A DNA stretch of 64,000 nucleotides from Providencia manganoxydans (GTDB lineage Bacteria > Pseudomonadota > Gammaproteobacteria > Enterobacterales > Enterobacteriaceae): NCBI RefSeq assembly GCF_016618195.1, contig NZ_CP067099.1, positions 186,001 through 250,000 of the forward strand, written 5' to 3'. A program made the position numbers and the translations under genes. This document shows, piece by piece, positions 53,581-62,430 of the stretch. The notes beneath the pieces are model-generated. The model was not told the origin of the DNA and searched no databases. It was given only the letters and a program-made list of their open reading frames with translations. How positions within the stretch are numbered: the first letter of the stretch is position 1; each line of letters begins with the position of its first letter.

Positions 53581-54408
53581 TCAAATTATCCCCTCTTCCT
53601 GTAGCACATCATGAAAATGCTGAACTTCTTCAGGCGTAGCCTGAATGCGTTGCATCGGGAAATCAAGCACATAAGGAATATTTTGTTGCGCACTGGCAAC
53701 GGCGAGTACATAGGTGGCACCATTTGATTCTAACACGATAGGCGCACTCTTTTTCTTACCTGAATAACCTGTAGAGATTTGTTTTCCATCCAATTCGCGC
53801 TTATAGGTCGCAATAATTTGTCGATTGGCATTAATCACCTTGGCTGGGATCGCGATGAGTTTCAAAGGCTGACTGCCTACTGACAATAACTCTTTTCTCA
53901 TTTTACTGATGCGTATTTGAGCACGAATAAAAAAGAAGATACAAAAAATAAATAAGCCAATTAACACAATGGTGGTAATAAAGCGGATCATCACGCTATC
54001 GACAGCCACATCCACAGTGAGTTTTGAATTATCTGTCGCATCCATCAATGGCATTACAGCGATATCTTTTCCGTTTAAGCCTAAGAAGGTGAAATTATGG
54101 GAGACGGCATTTCTTTTATAACGTAGATCAACGCTACAGTTGGTGATCACCAATAAACTGGTTTTGCATGAGCCATCAACATCAGCATCAACTGGAATGG
54201 CGTTTTGACCAATTTTATAGTCATAGGCGATATTCGGTAGTTGATAAGCACAAAATGCGGTTAATATCACCATGACGATAATTAAAAATAGGGAACGGAG
54301 CATGCCTCCATCCCCTGACAGTGGGGTTAAAGTCAGTGCTCGCTGCGGGAAGGCATTTAAAACTTTATCTGAAAGTTGAAGATTATTTTGCACAGGTAAA
54401 ATATCCAT
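53581..54408 (-). CDS. Unknown two-TM membrane protein
   Basis: 275 residues, not recognised. Two transmembrane helices (about 37-56, LFLIIVMVILTAFCAYQL, and 145-165, FITTIVLIGLFIFCIFFFIRA) enclose a periplasmic region with two Cys (DGSCKTSLLVITNCSVDLRY). The cytoplasmic C-terminal part contains KVINANRQIIATYKRELDGKQISTGYSGKKKSAPIVLESNGATYVLAVAS and ends TPEEVQHFHDVLQEEG. No good ribosome-binding site precedes the ATG. It stands alone between a long spacer and the divergent hydrolase gene. It could be a small membrane signalling or envelope protein; no function is proposed. Confidence 0.8.
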   Translation of the reverse strand: MDILPVQNNLQLSDKVLNAFPQRALTLTPLSGDGGMLRSLFLIIVMVILTAFCAYQLPNIAYDYKIGQNAIPVDADVDGSCKTSLLVITNCSVDLRYKRNAVSHNFTFLGLNGKDIAVMPLMDATDNSKLTVDVAVDSVMIRFITTIVLIGLFIFCIFFFIRAQIRISKMRKELLSVGSQPLKLIAIPAKVINANRQIIATYKRELDGKQISTGYSGKKKSAPIVLESNGATYVLAVASAQQNIPYVLDFPMQRIQATPEEVQHFHDVLQEEGII

Positions 54409-54573
54409 TTATGTTGATTTTTAGTGAATTATAAAGATCAGCTGAAGAATAATAATGAGATTATTACCAAAATGGCTATCGTTTTTACGTGAAAAACCTT
54501 CAGTATAGAGGGTCTTGATTAGACGGTATCTTAGTGTATGACCTTATCCGCATCGATAAAAAGGAACTTAATT

Positions 54574-55152
54574 ATGAGTAATACAAATATTCAAAATGGA
54601 AAGTTAACCAATAAAAAAGTAATTATTATTCATGGCTATACGGCATCACCTGAGAAAAACTGGTTCCCTTGGTTAAAGGAACAGTTAGAACAGCAAGGGG
54701 TCGTGGTGAAGGTACCTGCAATGCCTGATCCATTATCGCCTGACCCACAACGCTGGCAGCAACATTTGCTAGATGCACAGATTGAATTGGATAAAGATAC
54801 TGTTGTGATCGGCCACAGTCTTGGTTGTGTCACGTTATTGCGTTATCTCGCTAGCCAACAGCAGCAGGTAGGTGGTTATCTGCTAGTTTCTGGTTTTACC
54901 GAAGAGCAAGCAACATTGCCTGAACTAAAAGCGCATACTGATATTTCCCTCGATTATGCGAATTTAAAATCATTGTCAGATAAGCGTATTTCAATTATTT
55001 CGAGCAACGATTCGATTGTTTCACCACAATCTTCTAGAACATTAGCGACTTTGTTAGAAACAGAGGTTATTACCGTAGAAAATGCAGGGCATTTTTTAGA
55101 TAGAGAAGGCTTTAGTGAATTTCCATTGATATTAAAAGTATTAAACTCTTAA
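54574..55152 (+). CDS. RBBP9/YdeN-type serine hydrolase
   Basis: 192 residues of alpha/beta-hydrolase fold: HGYTASPEKNWFPWLKEQLEQQG, nucleophile GHSLGC (Ser in GxSxG), Asp in ISIISSNDSIVSP and His in NAGHFLDREGF form the triad. The RBBP9/YdeN family has esterase activity with unclear natural substrates. ATG at 54574 has AAGGA eight nt upstream; the frame extends twelve codons further without a site. Single-gene unit followed by a GC hairpin. Confidence 0.9.
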   Translation: MSNTNIQNGKLTNKKVIIIHGYTASPEKNWFPWLKEQLEQQGVVVKVPAMPDPLSPDPQRWQQHLLDAQIELDKDTVVIGHSLGCVTLLRYLASQQQQVGGYLLVSGFTEEQATLPELKAHTDISLDYANLKSLSDKRISIISSNDSIVSPQSSRTLATLLETEVITVENAGHFLDREGFSEFPLILKVLNS

Positions 55153-55163
55153 TTAATAACAGA

Positions 55164-55180
55164 GCGGGAGTGGCTCCCGC
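55164..55180 (+). terminator. GC-rich hairpin between convergent genes
   Basis: Stem GCGGGAG / CTCCCGC with loop TGG, 12 bp after the hydrolase stop and 14 bp before the stop of the convergent amidohydrolase gene. Short T run on neither side; it probably ends both transcripts. Confidence 0.6.
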
Positions 55181-55194
55181 CTTGGTAGGAGTGA

Positions 55195-56571
55195 CTAACC
55201 TATTTTTTTATCCACAGCGCCAGAAGCTAAATAACCTTTATGGAAGCTAGCTTGCCTTGGGGAGATGCGTGCAACTGCCTCGGCGGAGCATGATGCATCG
55301 ACTAATACAAAGCTTGCATCATCGCCTACCACAGGCCAAACTTGCTGACCTTTATTATTTAACGGTAGTTTATTACCCGTTGCGATAGCTAATGAACGCG
55401 ATAGCGATAACTCGTCAGGGCGGGTATATAGCTGCGCATACAAATTGGCTTTTTCTAACATGTCACCTAAACCAAAAGGTGACCAATGGTCAACCACACT
55501 GTCCGTTCCAGACATTACAAATACGCCATTTTCATTGAGTGTTTTTAATGGCATATGTAACGTGCCGATTGGCACGGTGCTGGCAATGCTAATTTGTTGT
55601 TCAGCAAGGCGTTTAGCTGTTTCATCGGCTTGTTCAGGGGTTAATGTAGCGAGTGCGAATGCATGGCTGATAGTGACTTTACCTCGTAAACTGCGGTTTT
55701 TATCGACAGTATCAATCATGTATTCAATGGCTGCGCGGCCTGCTGGGCTGGTTTCATGTAAATGAATATCAACACCTTTATTATAATCCAATGCAATTTG
55801 GAACATGGTATCGAGAGATTTTTCCATCGCACCATCCACATTGGTAGGATCAAGTCCGCCCACATAATGAGCACCTGCCTGCATGGCTTCTCGCATCAGA
55901 GGTTCTGACTTGGACAATAATAAACCGTGCTGTGGAAACGCGACGATTTCACACGTGAGATCTTGTTGGTGCTCATTCAGTACGGTGATCAGCGCTTCTA
56001 AGTTTTTCAAACCTGAAACCGGTTCGATATTGCAATGGCTACGTGCAGTTGTCGATCCTTTAGATTGGATCAGTTTGATCAGCGCATGTGCACGCTCTTG
56101 AGTATAAGGTTGTAATTCAGGCAGGAGTTTTTGTTCCAGAGCGATCATATCCAGTATGGTTTTACCTTCGCGTGATCCAGGGGCTTGCCAAGGGCCGCCA
56201 TAGAAGGTTTTATCCAAATGAATATGCATGTCGCGAAAAGCTGGTAACATTAATTTACCACCAGCACTATAGTAACTTAGCTCACTATTTGTATGCTGTT
56301 TATTAGGTAAGATAGCCGCTATTTTACCCTCGTTAATTTCAAGGGTTTGTAACGAAGTTTGAGTCCCAATAACCGTGTTATCACGGTAGTTAAAGCCCGT
56401 TTCCAGTAATACATCATCAAGATAATAGTGTTTATCTTTAATTGTTGATGTACTACTGGTAGGCAGTGTATTGGTTTCTGCGGCTGCGATACCAGATATA
56501 GCACCAAATAGAGTGCAAGTTGCCGCTAATTTTGCACCAGTAGTAAGGAACTCTCTTCTGTTAGATTGCAT
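55195..56571 (-). CDS. Tat-exported cytosine-deaminase-like amidohydrolase
   Basis: 458 residues. N-terminus MQSNRREFLTTGAKLAA is a twin-arginine (Tat) signal, cleaved near AAAET, so the enzyme is probably periplasmic. Metal motifs of the amidohydrolase superfamily are present: HIHLDK (116-121), a TTARSHCNIEP segment, VDIHLHE (267-273), SHAFAL (302-307) and SGTDSVVDHWSPFG (354-367). This is the cytosine deaminase/AtzC/N-isopropylammelide branch that hydrolyses C-N bonds in heterocycles. It is the last gene of the minus-strand group, after a carbamate kinase and a palindromic repeat. It may act on a nitrogen heterocycle that then feeds the permease and carbamoyltransferase; substrate unknown. 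Confidence 0.88.
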   Translation of the reverse strand: MQSNRREFLTTGAKLAATCTLFGAISGIAAAETNTLPTSSTSTIKDKHYYLDDVLLETGFNYRDNTVIGTQTSLQTLEINEGKIAAILPNKQHTNSELSYYSAGGKLMLPAFRDMHIHLDKTFYGGPWQAPGSREGKTILDMIALEQKLLPELQPYTQERAHALIKLIQSKGSTTARSHCNIEPVSGLKNLEALITVLNEHQQDLTCEIVAFPQHGLLLSKSEPLMREAMQAGAHYVGGLDPTNVDGAMEKSLDTMFQIALDYNKGVDIHLHETSPAGRAAIEYMIDTVDKNRSLRGKVTISHAFALATLTPEQADETAKRLAEQQISIASTVPIGTLHMPLKTLNENGVFVMSGTDSVVDHWSPFGLGDMLEKANLYAQLYTRPDELSLSRSLAIATGNKLPLNNKGQQVWPVVGDDASFVLVDASCSAEAVARISPRQASFHKGYLASGAVDKKIG

Positions 56572-56620
56572 AGAAACTCCTTAATCAAGCGATGTCAGGT
56601 TACAGTGTGTAACCCGACTG

Positions 56621-56763
56621 GATATACTCGTCATCCTTCAAGTTGCAGGGCTTTTGCTAAGGTATAAATGACTACACTACGCTCGACGGGTCACCGTGTT
56701 GATCGATGCTCCCCACCTCTCTTCGCTTGTCGCCTACCTGCAACTCGAATTATTTAGAGTGTA
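56621..56763. repeat. Enterobacterial palindromic repeat (YPAL/ERIC-like intergenic unit)
   Basis: The region begins TATACTCGTCATCCTTCAAG, has GTTGCAGG, and ends CCTGCAACTCGAATTATTTA followed by GAGTGTA, giving imperfect terminal inverted repeats around a 90-bp centre. The TACTCGTCAT...CAAGTTGC ends are familiar from Yersinia, Serratia and Photorhabdus-type intergenic repeats. It is inserted between amidohydrolase and carbamate kinase genes, so the former may be uncoupled from the operon or its mRNA processed here. Confidence 0.7.
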
Positions 56764-56768
56764 AATCA

Positions 56769-57719
56769 TTAACCTTGAATGATATGAGTACCGGTTTCGC
56801 CACGTAATGCTTGTGGTAGCTTTTCTGGCGTGGTGATGATCACACGTTTACCACCATTAGCGATGAATGACAGACTAGCCTCAATTTTTGGTAGCATACT
56901 GCCTGCTGGGAAGTGCCCTTCCTGCATATATTGCTGTATGGCCGTAGTGGTCGTTTCACCGAGTGCTTGCTGCTCAGGTTTGCCAAAGTGGATGCACACT
57001 TTTTCAACACCAGTGGTAATGATCAAGATATCAGCTTGCAGTTCTTTTGCTAACAACGTCGTCGATAAGTCTTTATCGATAACGGCATCAACACTTTGAT
57101 AGCCACCATGACCGTTACTGATGACAGGGATCCCGCCGCCACCAGCGGCAATGACGACATAATCGTTGTTACTCAATGTGCGGATGGCAGCTGATTCGAT
57201 AACACGTTTTGGTTCTGGAGACGCAACGACACGGCGGTAGCCACGCCCAGAGTCTTCCACAAAGTGCCAATCAGGGTTGGCTTGTTTTAGCTCTTCGGCC
57301 TGCTCTAAGCTGAAAAATGCCCCAATAGGTTTGGTGGGTGAATGGAAGTTAGGATCGTTTTTATCCACTTCCACTTGAGTCACAACTGTAACGGCTTGGC
57401 GGTGGTGGCGTGATGCCAAAGCATTCGTCAGCGCTTGTTGTATTAAATAGCCAATACCACCTTGGGTATCGGCAACGCAGTTAGCTAATGGTGTTAATGG
57501 TAAACCTTCTACTGAATGAGCGATCTCCGCACGACGTAAATCTAAACCAACTTGCGGGCCATTACCGTGAGTGAGTACGATATTGTAGTTACCTTCCAAC
57601 ATATCGCAGACATGAGATGCGACTTCTTGCACAGCTTTTTCTTGAGACTCAATAGACTGGCTGTTGTTATCTTTGATAATACTGTTGCCCCCGATGGCAA
57701 CAACCACGAGTTCTTTCAT
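56769..57719 (-). CDS. Carbamate kinase (ArcC/AllK type)
   Basis: 316 residues. Amino-acid kinase family motifs: VVAIGGNSI at the N-terminus, LTHGNGPQVGLDLRRAE, and GHGGYQSVDAVIDKDLSTTLLAKELQADILIITTGVEKV, ending LPQALRGETGTHI. It transfers phosphate from carbamoyl phosphate to ADP, giving ATP, CO2 and ammonia. Next to the three oxamate carbamoyltransferase genes it would play the role of AllK/YbcF in E. coli. ArcC of the arginine deiminase pathway is the close relative; no arcA or arcB is in the window. Confidence 0.95.
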   Translation of the reverse strand: MKELVVVAIGGNSIIKDNNSQSIESQEKAVQEVASHVCDMLEGNYNIVLTHGNGPQVGLDLRRAEIAHSVEGLPLTPLANCVADTQGGIGYLIQQALTNALASRHHRQAVTVVTQVEVDKNDPNFHSPTKPIGAFFSLEQAEELKQANPDWHFVEDSGRGYRRVVASPEPKRVIESAAIRTLSNNDYVVIAAGGGGIPVISNGHGGYQSVDAVIDKDLSTTLLAKELQADILIITTGVEKVCIHFGKPEQQALGETTTTAIQQYMQEGHFPAGSMLPKIEASLSFIANGGKRVIITTPEKLPQALRGETGTHIIQG

Positions 57720-57746
57720 TATTAATGTGTCCTGATACAGAGTGTC

Positions 57747-57775
57747 ATTGTTGATGCGCTAGGCGCACCAACAAT
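57747..57775 (-). terminator. Intercistronic hairpin between permease and carbamate kinase genes
   Basis: A 13-bp stem with one mismatch (ATTGTTGATGCGC / GCGCACCAACAAT) and a 3-nt loop lies 28 bp upstream of the carbamate kinase start and 16 bp after the permease stop. No U run; probably mRNA stabilising or partial termination. Confidence 0.45.
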
Positions 57776-57790
57776 TAAAGGTTAGTGGTA

Positions 57791-59353
57791 TTACGCTGAT
57801 TTACTTATTTTTTCAGCTTTTTCAGATTGTTGTTGTTCTACAGTTTTGCCTTTATCCAAAAAATACTTCATAACAAACAAGCCCGCCATCATGAGGTAAG
57901 CGTACACAAACATCAAGGCAGATCCCTGTGCAATTCCTACCATTGGGGAGTGAATTATTCCAAAGAATACTAATAACGCACCTACAGCAGCGGCGATAGC
58001 ACCACGTAGAGGTTGATTTAAGATTGCGAAGATGGCGATACAGCCCCAAAGCATACTGGCTAGCGGTGCGCCATTACCTAGATGTACCAAACCTTGATAG
58101 TAAACCCCTTTGCTGAGTAAAACATCGGTGCCAATTTGTGCAGCAGAGGTTCCTGCCGCGCCCATCATGCTATTCATCATGGTAAGGGCCCAGTTGGCTA
58201 TCCAAGGGAACAAACAGATAAAGATCACAGGGACTTCAATTTTAGGTGTTTCTCGCACCACTTGGTTAGCCGTGACAACACCGATAAATACTAAGATTGG
58301 CACGATAGCGGTCATTGGAATGATGGCTAACATGAAGGCACCTAAGCCAAACAGTGGCACGATAAACATGGTGATACCAGAAGCTAATGTATAACCAATA
58401 CTTGCCCCCATCGCTTTCCAACCTGCATGACCGACATACACAGTGACAGGGAATGGATTACCCATAAAACAGCCGACAGTAGATGATAAACCGTTAGCTA
58501 ACATTACTTTACGAGTATTGTATTCATCGCCTGCGGCATGCGCACTTTCAATGTTCTCAAGGTCAAAAATATAGTTTGCTAAGCCTAGTGGGACGGCAGA
58601 TGCAAGATAAGGCAGTGCGTGTGGTAGGCCTTGTAAGAAGCTATCAATATGAATACCTGGTGGGTTAAAGCCAAATGATGACATCGAGGATTTAATCGCT
58701 TCAGGGCTTTGTAGGCCAGAAATCCATGCTAGTGCAGTACCGGCAATGAGCAGTAATAAGCCTGTTGGAATACGGGCAAAAATAGGTTTTTTACCAAACC
58801 AGTTAATAAAAATCAGCAGTAACACAATAAATGAAACCGTTGGTGCTTCAAATGCTTGCAGCATCGGATTCATGGCAAGTAATAACAAACCCAATCCAGA
58901 TAGGCAGGAAAGTAATACGGTACGCGGGATCATTTTACGAATGGTTTCGCCAAGGAATGAGCCGCCGACAAGGATCATCGATTCAACAAAACACCAAACG
59001 AGTGCAATTTGGATAGCAAACTCGGCGTTTTGGGTTGTTTGGTAGACTGGCATGATGACCAAAAAGGTCACTGTAAAGATAGACGGTGCACTGGGTCCAG
59101 ATGGCAGGGCGGTAACATCATCGCGTCCGGTTTGTTTTGCCAGTTGCTGTCCAAAATAGGCATAGCTGATACTGGCGAGCAATACGGCAAAACCAAAAGC
59201 GGGGGCAATACGCCCATAGACAATCTCTTTCGGGATACCGACCACAAAGATCAGCAACCCCATCATGGTGAGTAGGTTAGTTAAGTTATTGGTCATTAGG
59301 CCAAAGTAGGCCGCCCAGTCACCACGTTTCCATTTTAGTTTCATTATACTCAT
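57791..59353 (-). CDS. NCS2/AzgA-like nucleobase or ureide permease
   Basis: 520 residues with about 12-14 transmembrane helices. Family features are GDWAAYFGLMTNNLTNLLTMMGLL at the N-terminus, RDDVTALPSGPSAPSIF, the TM8-like SAVPLGLANYIFDLENIESAHAAGDEYNTRKVMLANGLSSTVGCFMGNPFPVTVYVGHAGWKAMGA region and PILVFIGVVTANQVVRETPK. These fit the NCS2/xanthine-uracil or AzgA-type nucleobase symporters. It probably imports the substrate of the surrounding catabolic cluster. AAGGA lies 8 nt before the ATG at 59353. Substrate not deducible. Confidence 0.85.
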   Translation of the reverse strand: MSIMKLKWKRGDWAAYFGLMTNNLTNLLTMMGLLIFVVGIPKEIVYGRIAPAFGFAVLLASISYAYFGQQLAKQTGRDDVTALPSGPSAPSIFTVTFLVIMPVYQTTQNAEFAIQIALVWCFVESMILVGGSFLGETIRKMIPRTVLLSCLSGLGLLLLAMNPMLQAFEAPTVSFIVLLLIFINWFGKKPIFARIPTGLLLLIAGTALAWISGLQSPEAIKSSMSSFGFNPPGIHIDSFLQGLPHALPYLASAVPLGLANYIFDLENIESAHAAGDEYNTRKVMLANGLSSTVGCFMGNPFPVTVYVGHAGWKAMGASIGYTLASGITMFIVPLFGLGAFMLAIIPMTAIVPILVFIGVVTANQVVRETPKIEVPVIFICLFPWIANWALTMMNSMMGAAGTSAAQIGTDVLLSKGVYYQGLVHLGNGAPLASMLWGCIAIFAILNQPLRGAIAAAVGALLVFFGIIHSPMVGIAQGSALMFVYAYLMMAGLFVMKYFLDKGKTVEQQQSEKAEKISKSA

Positions 59354-59431
59354 GGAATGTATCCTTCAAGGAAGAGACCGCGTGTGCAGTCAAACAATTA
59401 AAAGCCCTTGGTAAAAAATTGTTATTGTTGG

Positions 59432-59453
59432 GTGCCCAGCTGAAACTGGGCAC
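59432..59453 (-). terminator. Hairpin after allG
   Basis: Perfect 8-bp stem GTGCCCAG / CTGGGCAC with a 6-nt loop 11 bp after the allG stop; on the minus strand CCAACAATAACAATTTTTT follows. It may partly terminate the operon before the permease gene. Confidence 0.55.
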
Positions 59454-59464
59454 TTATTGCACAA

Positions 59465-60880
59465 CTAAGCGTATTTTTCTGCGTAAGCTAACATTGATTT
59501 TTCAAAGCAATCAAATGGTGGATGAACAATACCGGCACCAATCATACCGATACCTGCGTCTTTATGAGCGATAGCCGTATTGATGACCGGAAGGATACCG
59601 CTAGCGGCGACTTTAGTAATATCAATCGCAGTTGGAATACCCATAAATCCAAGTAATGGAATGGTCACGTTCGGGTTTTCACCTAAGGTGATTTCACGCA
59701 TTTGTCTTGAAAAATCAACGGCTTCTTCAACAGTCCCACCCACAAGAGCAACAATCGCTGGCGCTGTTGCCATCGCAAAACCACCGATGCCATACGTTTC
59801 CGTGATCGCCGAGTCACCAATATCAAGACCTGAATCTTCAGGTTTATAGCCCGCAAACATTGGGCCAATAACTTGCTGTGATGGTCCTGTGAACCACTGA
59901 CCAGGTAATCCGCTGATACGTAAACCGAATTCAAACCCGTTACGTGCCATTGTCGTGACAACCGTGCTGTATTCGATGCCATGGGCAGCATCCATGGCGG
60001 CTTTACACATTGCCATCCATGTTGGGCCTGAGAAATAATCACTACTTGCCACAAAATCAAATACGTCTTTTTGCTGGGCTACAGTAAAATCCGTTTGGAT
60101 AATATAAGGGGTTAACGCTTGGATCAGTAAAGTGGTGCCTGCATTATTGCGGTTGTGGCATTCATCACCCATATGTAATGCTTGAGCTAACATCAGGCGT
60201 AAGTCAATTTCGCCTGCGAGTTTCATCGCATCACGTAGCATTGGGCCTAATACATCTCGCATCCAATTTAAACGGTCGATCACGCTTTGGTCATTGGCGC
60301 CCATACGTAAAATTTTCGCCATCTGCTCACTCAGGTTAGTGAAAGCGCGGTTACCGTAAGTTTTGTTTTCAACGATATGCATAAACATGGAGGCAGAGGT
60401 GACACCTGCCATCGAACCCACACAATCATGTTCATGACAAGGTGAGAAAATAATCTCACCGGAAGCGGCAACACGCTCTGCATCAGCTAAGTCAGTGGCT
60501 AAGCCTTCGAAGACTAATGCGCCTGTGACCGCACCTTTCATTGCGCCACACATATCTTTCCATGCCACAGGGGGACCTGCGTGCAGTATGGTATTTTTAG
60601 TCATACCGGGTACGACATTAATTGCTTGGTCATAACCGACTAATACAGGTTGTGACTGAATAATCCGCTCAAGCGCTTGTGCATTGGCCGCGGCAATTTT
60701 TTCCTGTAGCGCTGCATTACTTTCAATTTTGTCTAGCGCGTGGATCACGGCAACATTGCCTTGTCCCGGAGGAGTCCAATTTAAATGTGTGACAGGAACA
60801 TGTTGTTTTTTCAGATCATCACTGAACATTTCGATGCCAACATTAATCACATTCAATGGTTGCTTAAATAATGAAGTCAT
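59465..60880 (-). CDS. allG: Oxamate carbamoyltransferase subunit AllG (YlbE)
   Basis: 471 residues of the DUF1116 (YlbE) family. Distinct motifs: VHALDKIESNAALQEK, MKGAVTGALVFEGLATDLADAERVAASG, IIFSPCHEHDCVGSMAGVTSASMFMHIVEN and LRISGLPGQWFTGPSQQVIGP. E. coli YlbE is now assigned, with FdrA and YlbF, to the oxamic transcarbamylase that converts oxalurate with phosphate to oxamate and carbamoyl phosphate. The start overlaps the fdrA stop (TAATG), showing coupled translation and a fixed subunit ratio. Confidence 0.93.
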   Translation of the reverse strand: MTSLFKQPLNVINVGIEMFSDDLKKQHVPVTHLNWTPPGQGNVAVIHALDKIESNAALQEKIAAANAQALERIIQSQPVLVGYDQAINVVPGMTKNTILHAGPPVAWKDMCGAMKGAVTGALVFEGLATDLADAERVAASGEIIFSPCHEHDCVGSMAGVTSASMFMHIVENKTYGNRAFTNLSEQMAKILRMGANDQSVIDRLNWMRDVLGPMLRDAMKLAGEIDLRLMLAQALHMGDECHNRNNAGTTLLIQALTPYIIQTDFTVAQQKDVFDFVASSDYFSGPTWMAMCKAAMDAAHGIEYSTVVTTMARNGFEFGLRISGLPGQWFTGPSQQVIGPMFAGYKPEDSGLDIGDSAITETYGIGGFAMATAPAIVALVGGTVEEAVDFSRQMREITLGENPNVTIPLLGFMGIPTAIDITKVAASGILPVINTAIAHKDAGIGMIGAGIVHPPFDCFEKSMLAYAEKYA

Positions 60881-62430
60881 TATGCGTTCTCCCCTTTCCA
60901 GACAAACTCACGTGCTAACAAACCGGTATTGGTGCTACTACTTGCCCAAATCACGCCAGCATCGGTTAGCATTTTTACTTGTGCCTCCATTGAGGGTGTG
61001 TCTTGGTCTGTACCCAGCACATAACCTAAAATTTCTAATTCACGACCATCTTGTTTAGCGATATTTTTTGCTGCTTTGATAGCTTCAATCATCACGCCAA
61101 CGGGATCTTCATGAGAGCCATAACCGAGCACAAAGTCCATGACGATCACACCCACTTCAGGGTCACGCGCTTCTTGCAATAGGCGCTCGATACGATTCGT
61201 TGGGTCAATCATTGGGTGTGGCTTGCCGTTGGTAAAATCATCATCACCAAAATCAAGGAAAGTGTGAGCGATACTGCGATTGAGATCTTTTAAGCGATAG
61301 TCAGGGTTTGGCTGAATGTTGCTGTAAACATCATCATATTTCTCGAGGGCGGCAAACATGGCTTCGTCACATAAGGTTCCGCCACAGAATAGACCTCGAA
61401 TATATTTTTGCTGAGGGGAGAGTTTTGCTCGTACTTCTTCAATTAACGGCCAATTTAAAGAGTGCAGATTGAGATCTTCTTTTTTGATCCCCGTTAGTAG
61501 AACCGCTTTTAACGCCGCTTCTTTGGTACTTTGCGCAAAGCTGAGTCCAGCTTTATCTTCTGGGATCGGTTGGCTACCAAGGAAGCAAACGACGACAGGT
61601 TTATGACATTTCTCGGCTTGCTCTAGGACTTTTTTAGCAACCGCAGGTGCTGGTGGTTTGGAAATTAAAGCGATCACTTTGGTTTCATCGTCGGCGTCGA
61701 GCATTTTTAGGGCATCAATCATCATGATCCCGCCGATCTTTTCACTCAGATCGCGCCCACCTGTCCCGATCAGCTGTGAAACACCTGCACCAAATTCATG
61801 AATACGTACACTAAGCTCTTGGCTACCCGTTCCTGATGCCCCAATGATACCAATACTGCCACGGCGTACGCTGTTACCAAAACAGAGTGCCGCACCATTA
61901 ATAATCGCGGTTCCGCAGTCAGGTCCCATCATTAATAAACCTTTACGGCTGGCGAGTTGCTTGAGCGCTAGCTCATCATCGATGGAAACGTTATCCGAGA
62001 ACAGCATAACGTTGAGATCGTTTTCGAGTGCAATACGCGCCTCACGAGCAGCAAACTGGCCATTAACTGAAATCACCGCCAAGTTGCTTTCAGGGATATG
62101 GGTATGGGCTGAATTAATGGTGGCATATTTGGCTTCGTGCTGTGAACCACCTTGGTTTTTCTTATTAAAGAGTTCTTCAATGGCAATTAAAGTCGCTTCA
62201 TTAGCTTCATCGCTGCTGCCTTTAATGATGATCATTAAATCACCATTTTTAGCGTCTTCTAATTCAGGGGTTAATAGCCCTAAATTTCTGAGTACTCCCT
62301 TATTCATTTCTGTTGCCATCGCCACAAAGGCTTGCTCGACATTATCGAGCTGATTCGCTTTTGTGGAGATAGACATCAGTGATACGGAATCAAAATACGT
62401 ATTCTTTTTGATGACAACTTTAGTCGACAT
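60880..62430 (-). CDS. fdrA: Oxamate carbamoyltransferase subunit FdrA (AllF)
   Basis: 516 residues of the FdrA family related to succinyl-CoA synthetase alpha/beta subunits: IKKNTYFDSVSLMSISTKAN at the N-terminus, nucleotide-binding-like GIIGASGTGSQELSVRIHEFGAGVSQLIGTGGRDLSEKIGG, and VMDFVLGYGSHEDPVGVMIEAI. In E. coli it is AllF, part of oxamic transcarbamylase with AllG and AllH. The ATG at 62430 has GGAGAAAGG upstream and lies inside the end of allH (overlap 11 nt). A longer frame upstream lacks a site. Confidence 0.93.
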   Translation of the reverse strand: MSTKVVIKKNTYFDSVSLMSISTKANQLDNVEQAFVAMATEMNKGVLRNLGLLTPELEDAKNGDLMIIIKGSSDEANEATLIAIEELFNKKNQGGSQHEAKYATINSAHTHIPESNLAVISVNGQFAAREARIALENDLNVMLFSDNVSIDDELALKQLASRKGLLMMGPDCGTAIINGAALCFGNSVRRGSIGIIGASGTGSQELSVRIHEFGAGVSQLIGTGGRDLSEKIGGIMMIDALKMLDADDETKVIALISKPPAPAVAKKVLEQAEKCHKPVVVCFLGSQPIPEDKAGLSFAQSTKEAALKAVLLTGIKKEDLNLHSLNWPLIEEVRAKLSPQQKYIRGLFCGGTLCDEAMFAALEKYDDVYSNIQPNPDYRLKDLNRSIAHTFLDFGDDDFTNGKPHPMIDPTNRIERLLQEARDPEVGVIVMDFVLGYGSHEDPVGVMIEAIKAAKNIAKQDGRELEILGYVLGTDQDTPSMEAQVKMLTDAGVIWASSSTNTGLLAREFVWKGENA

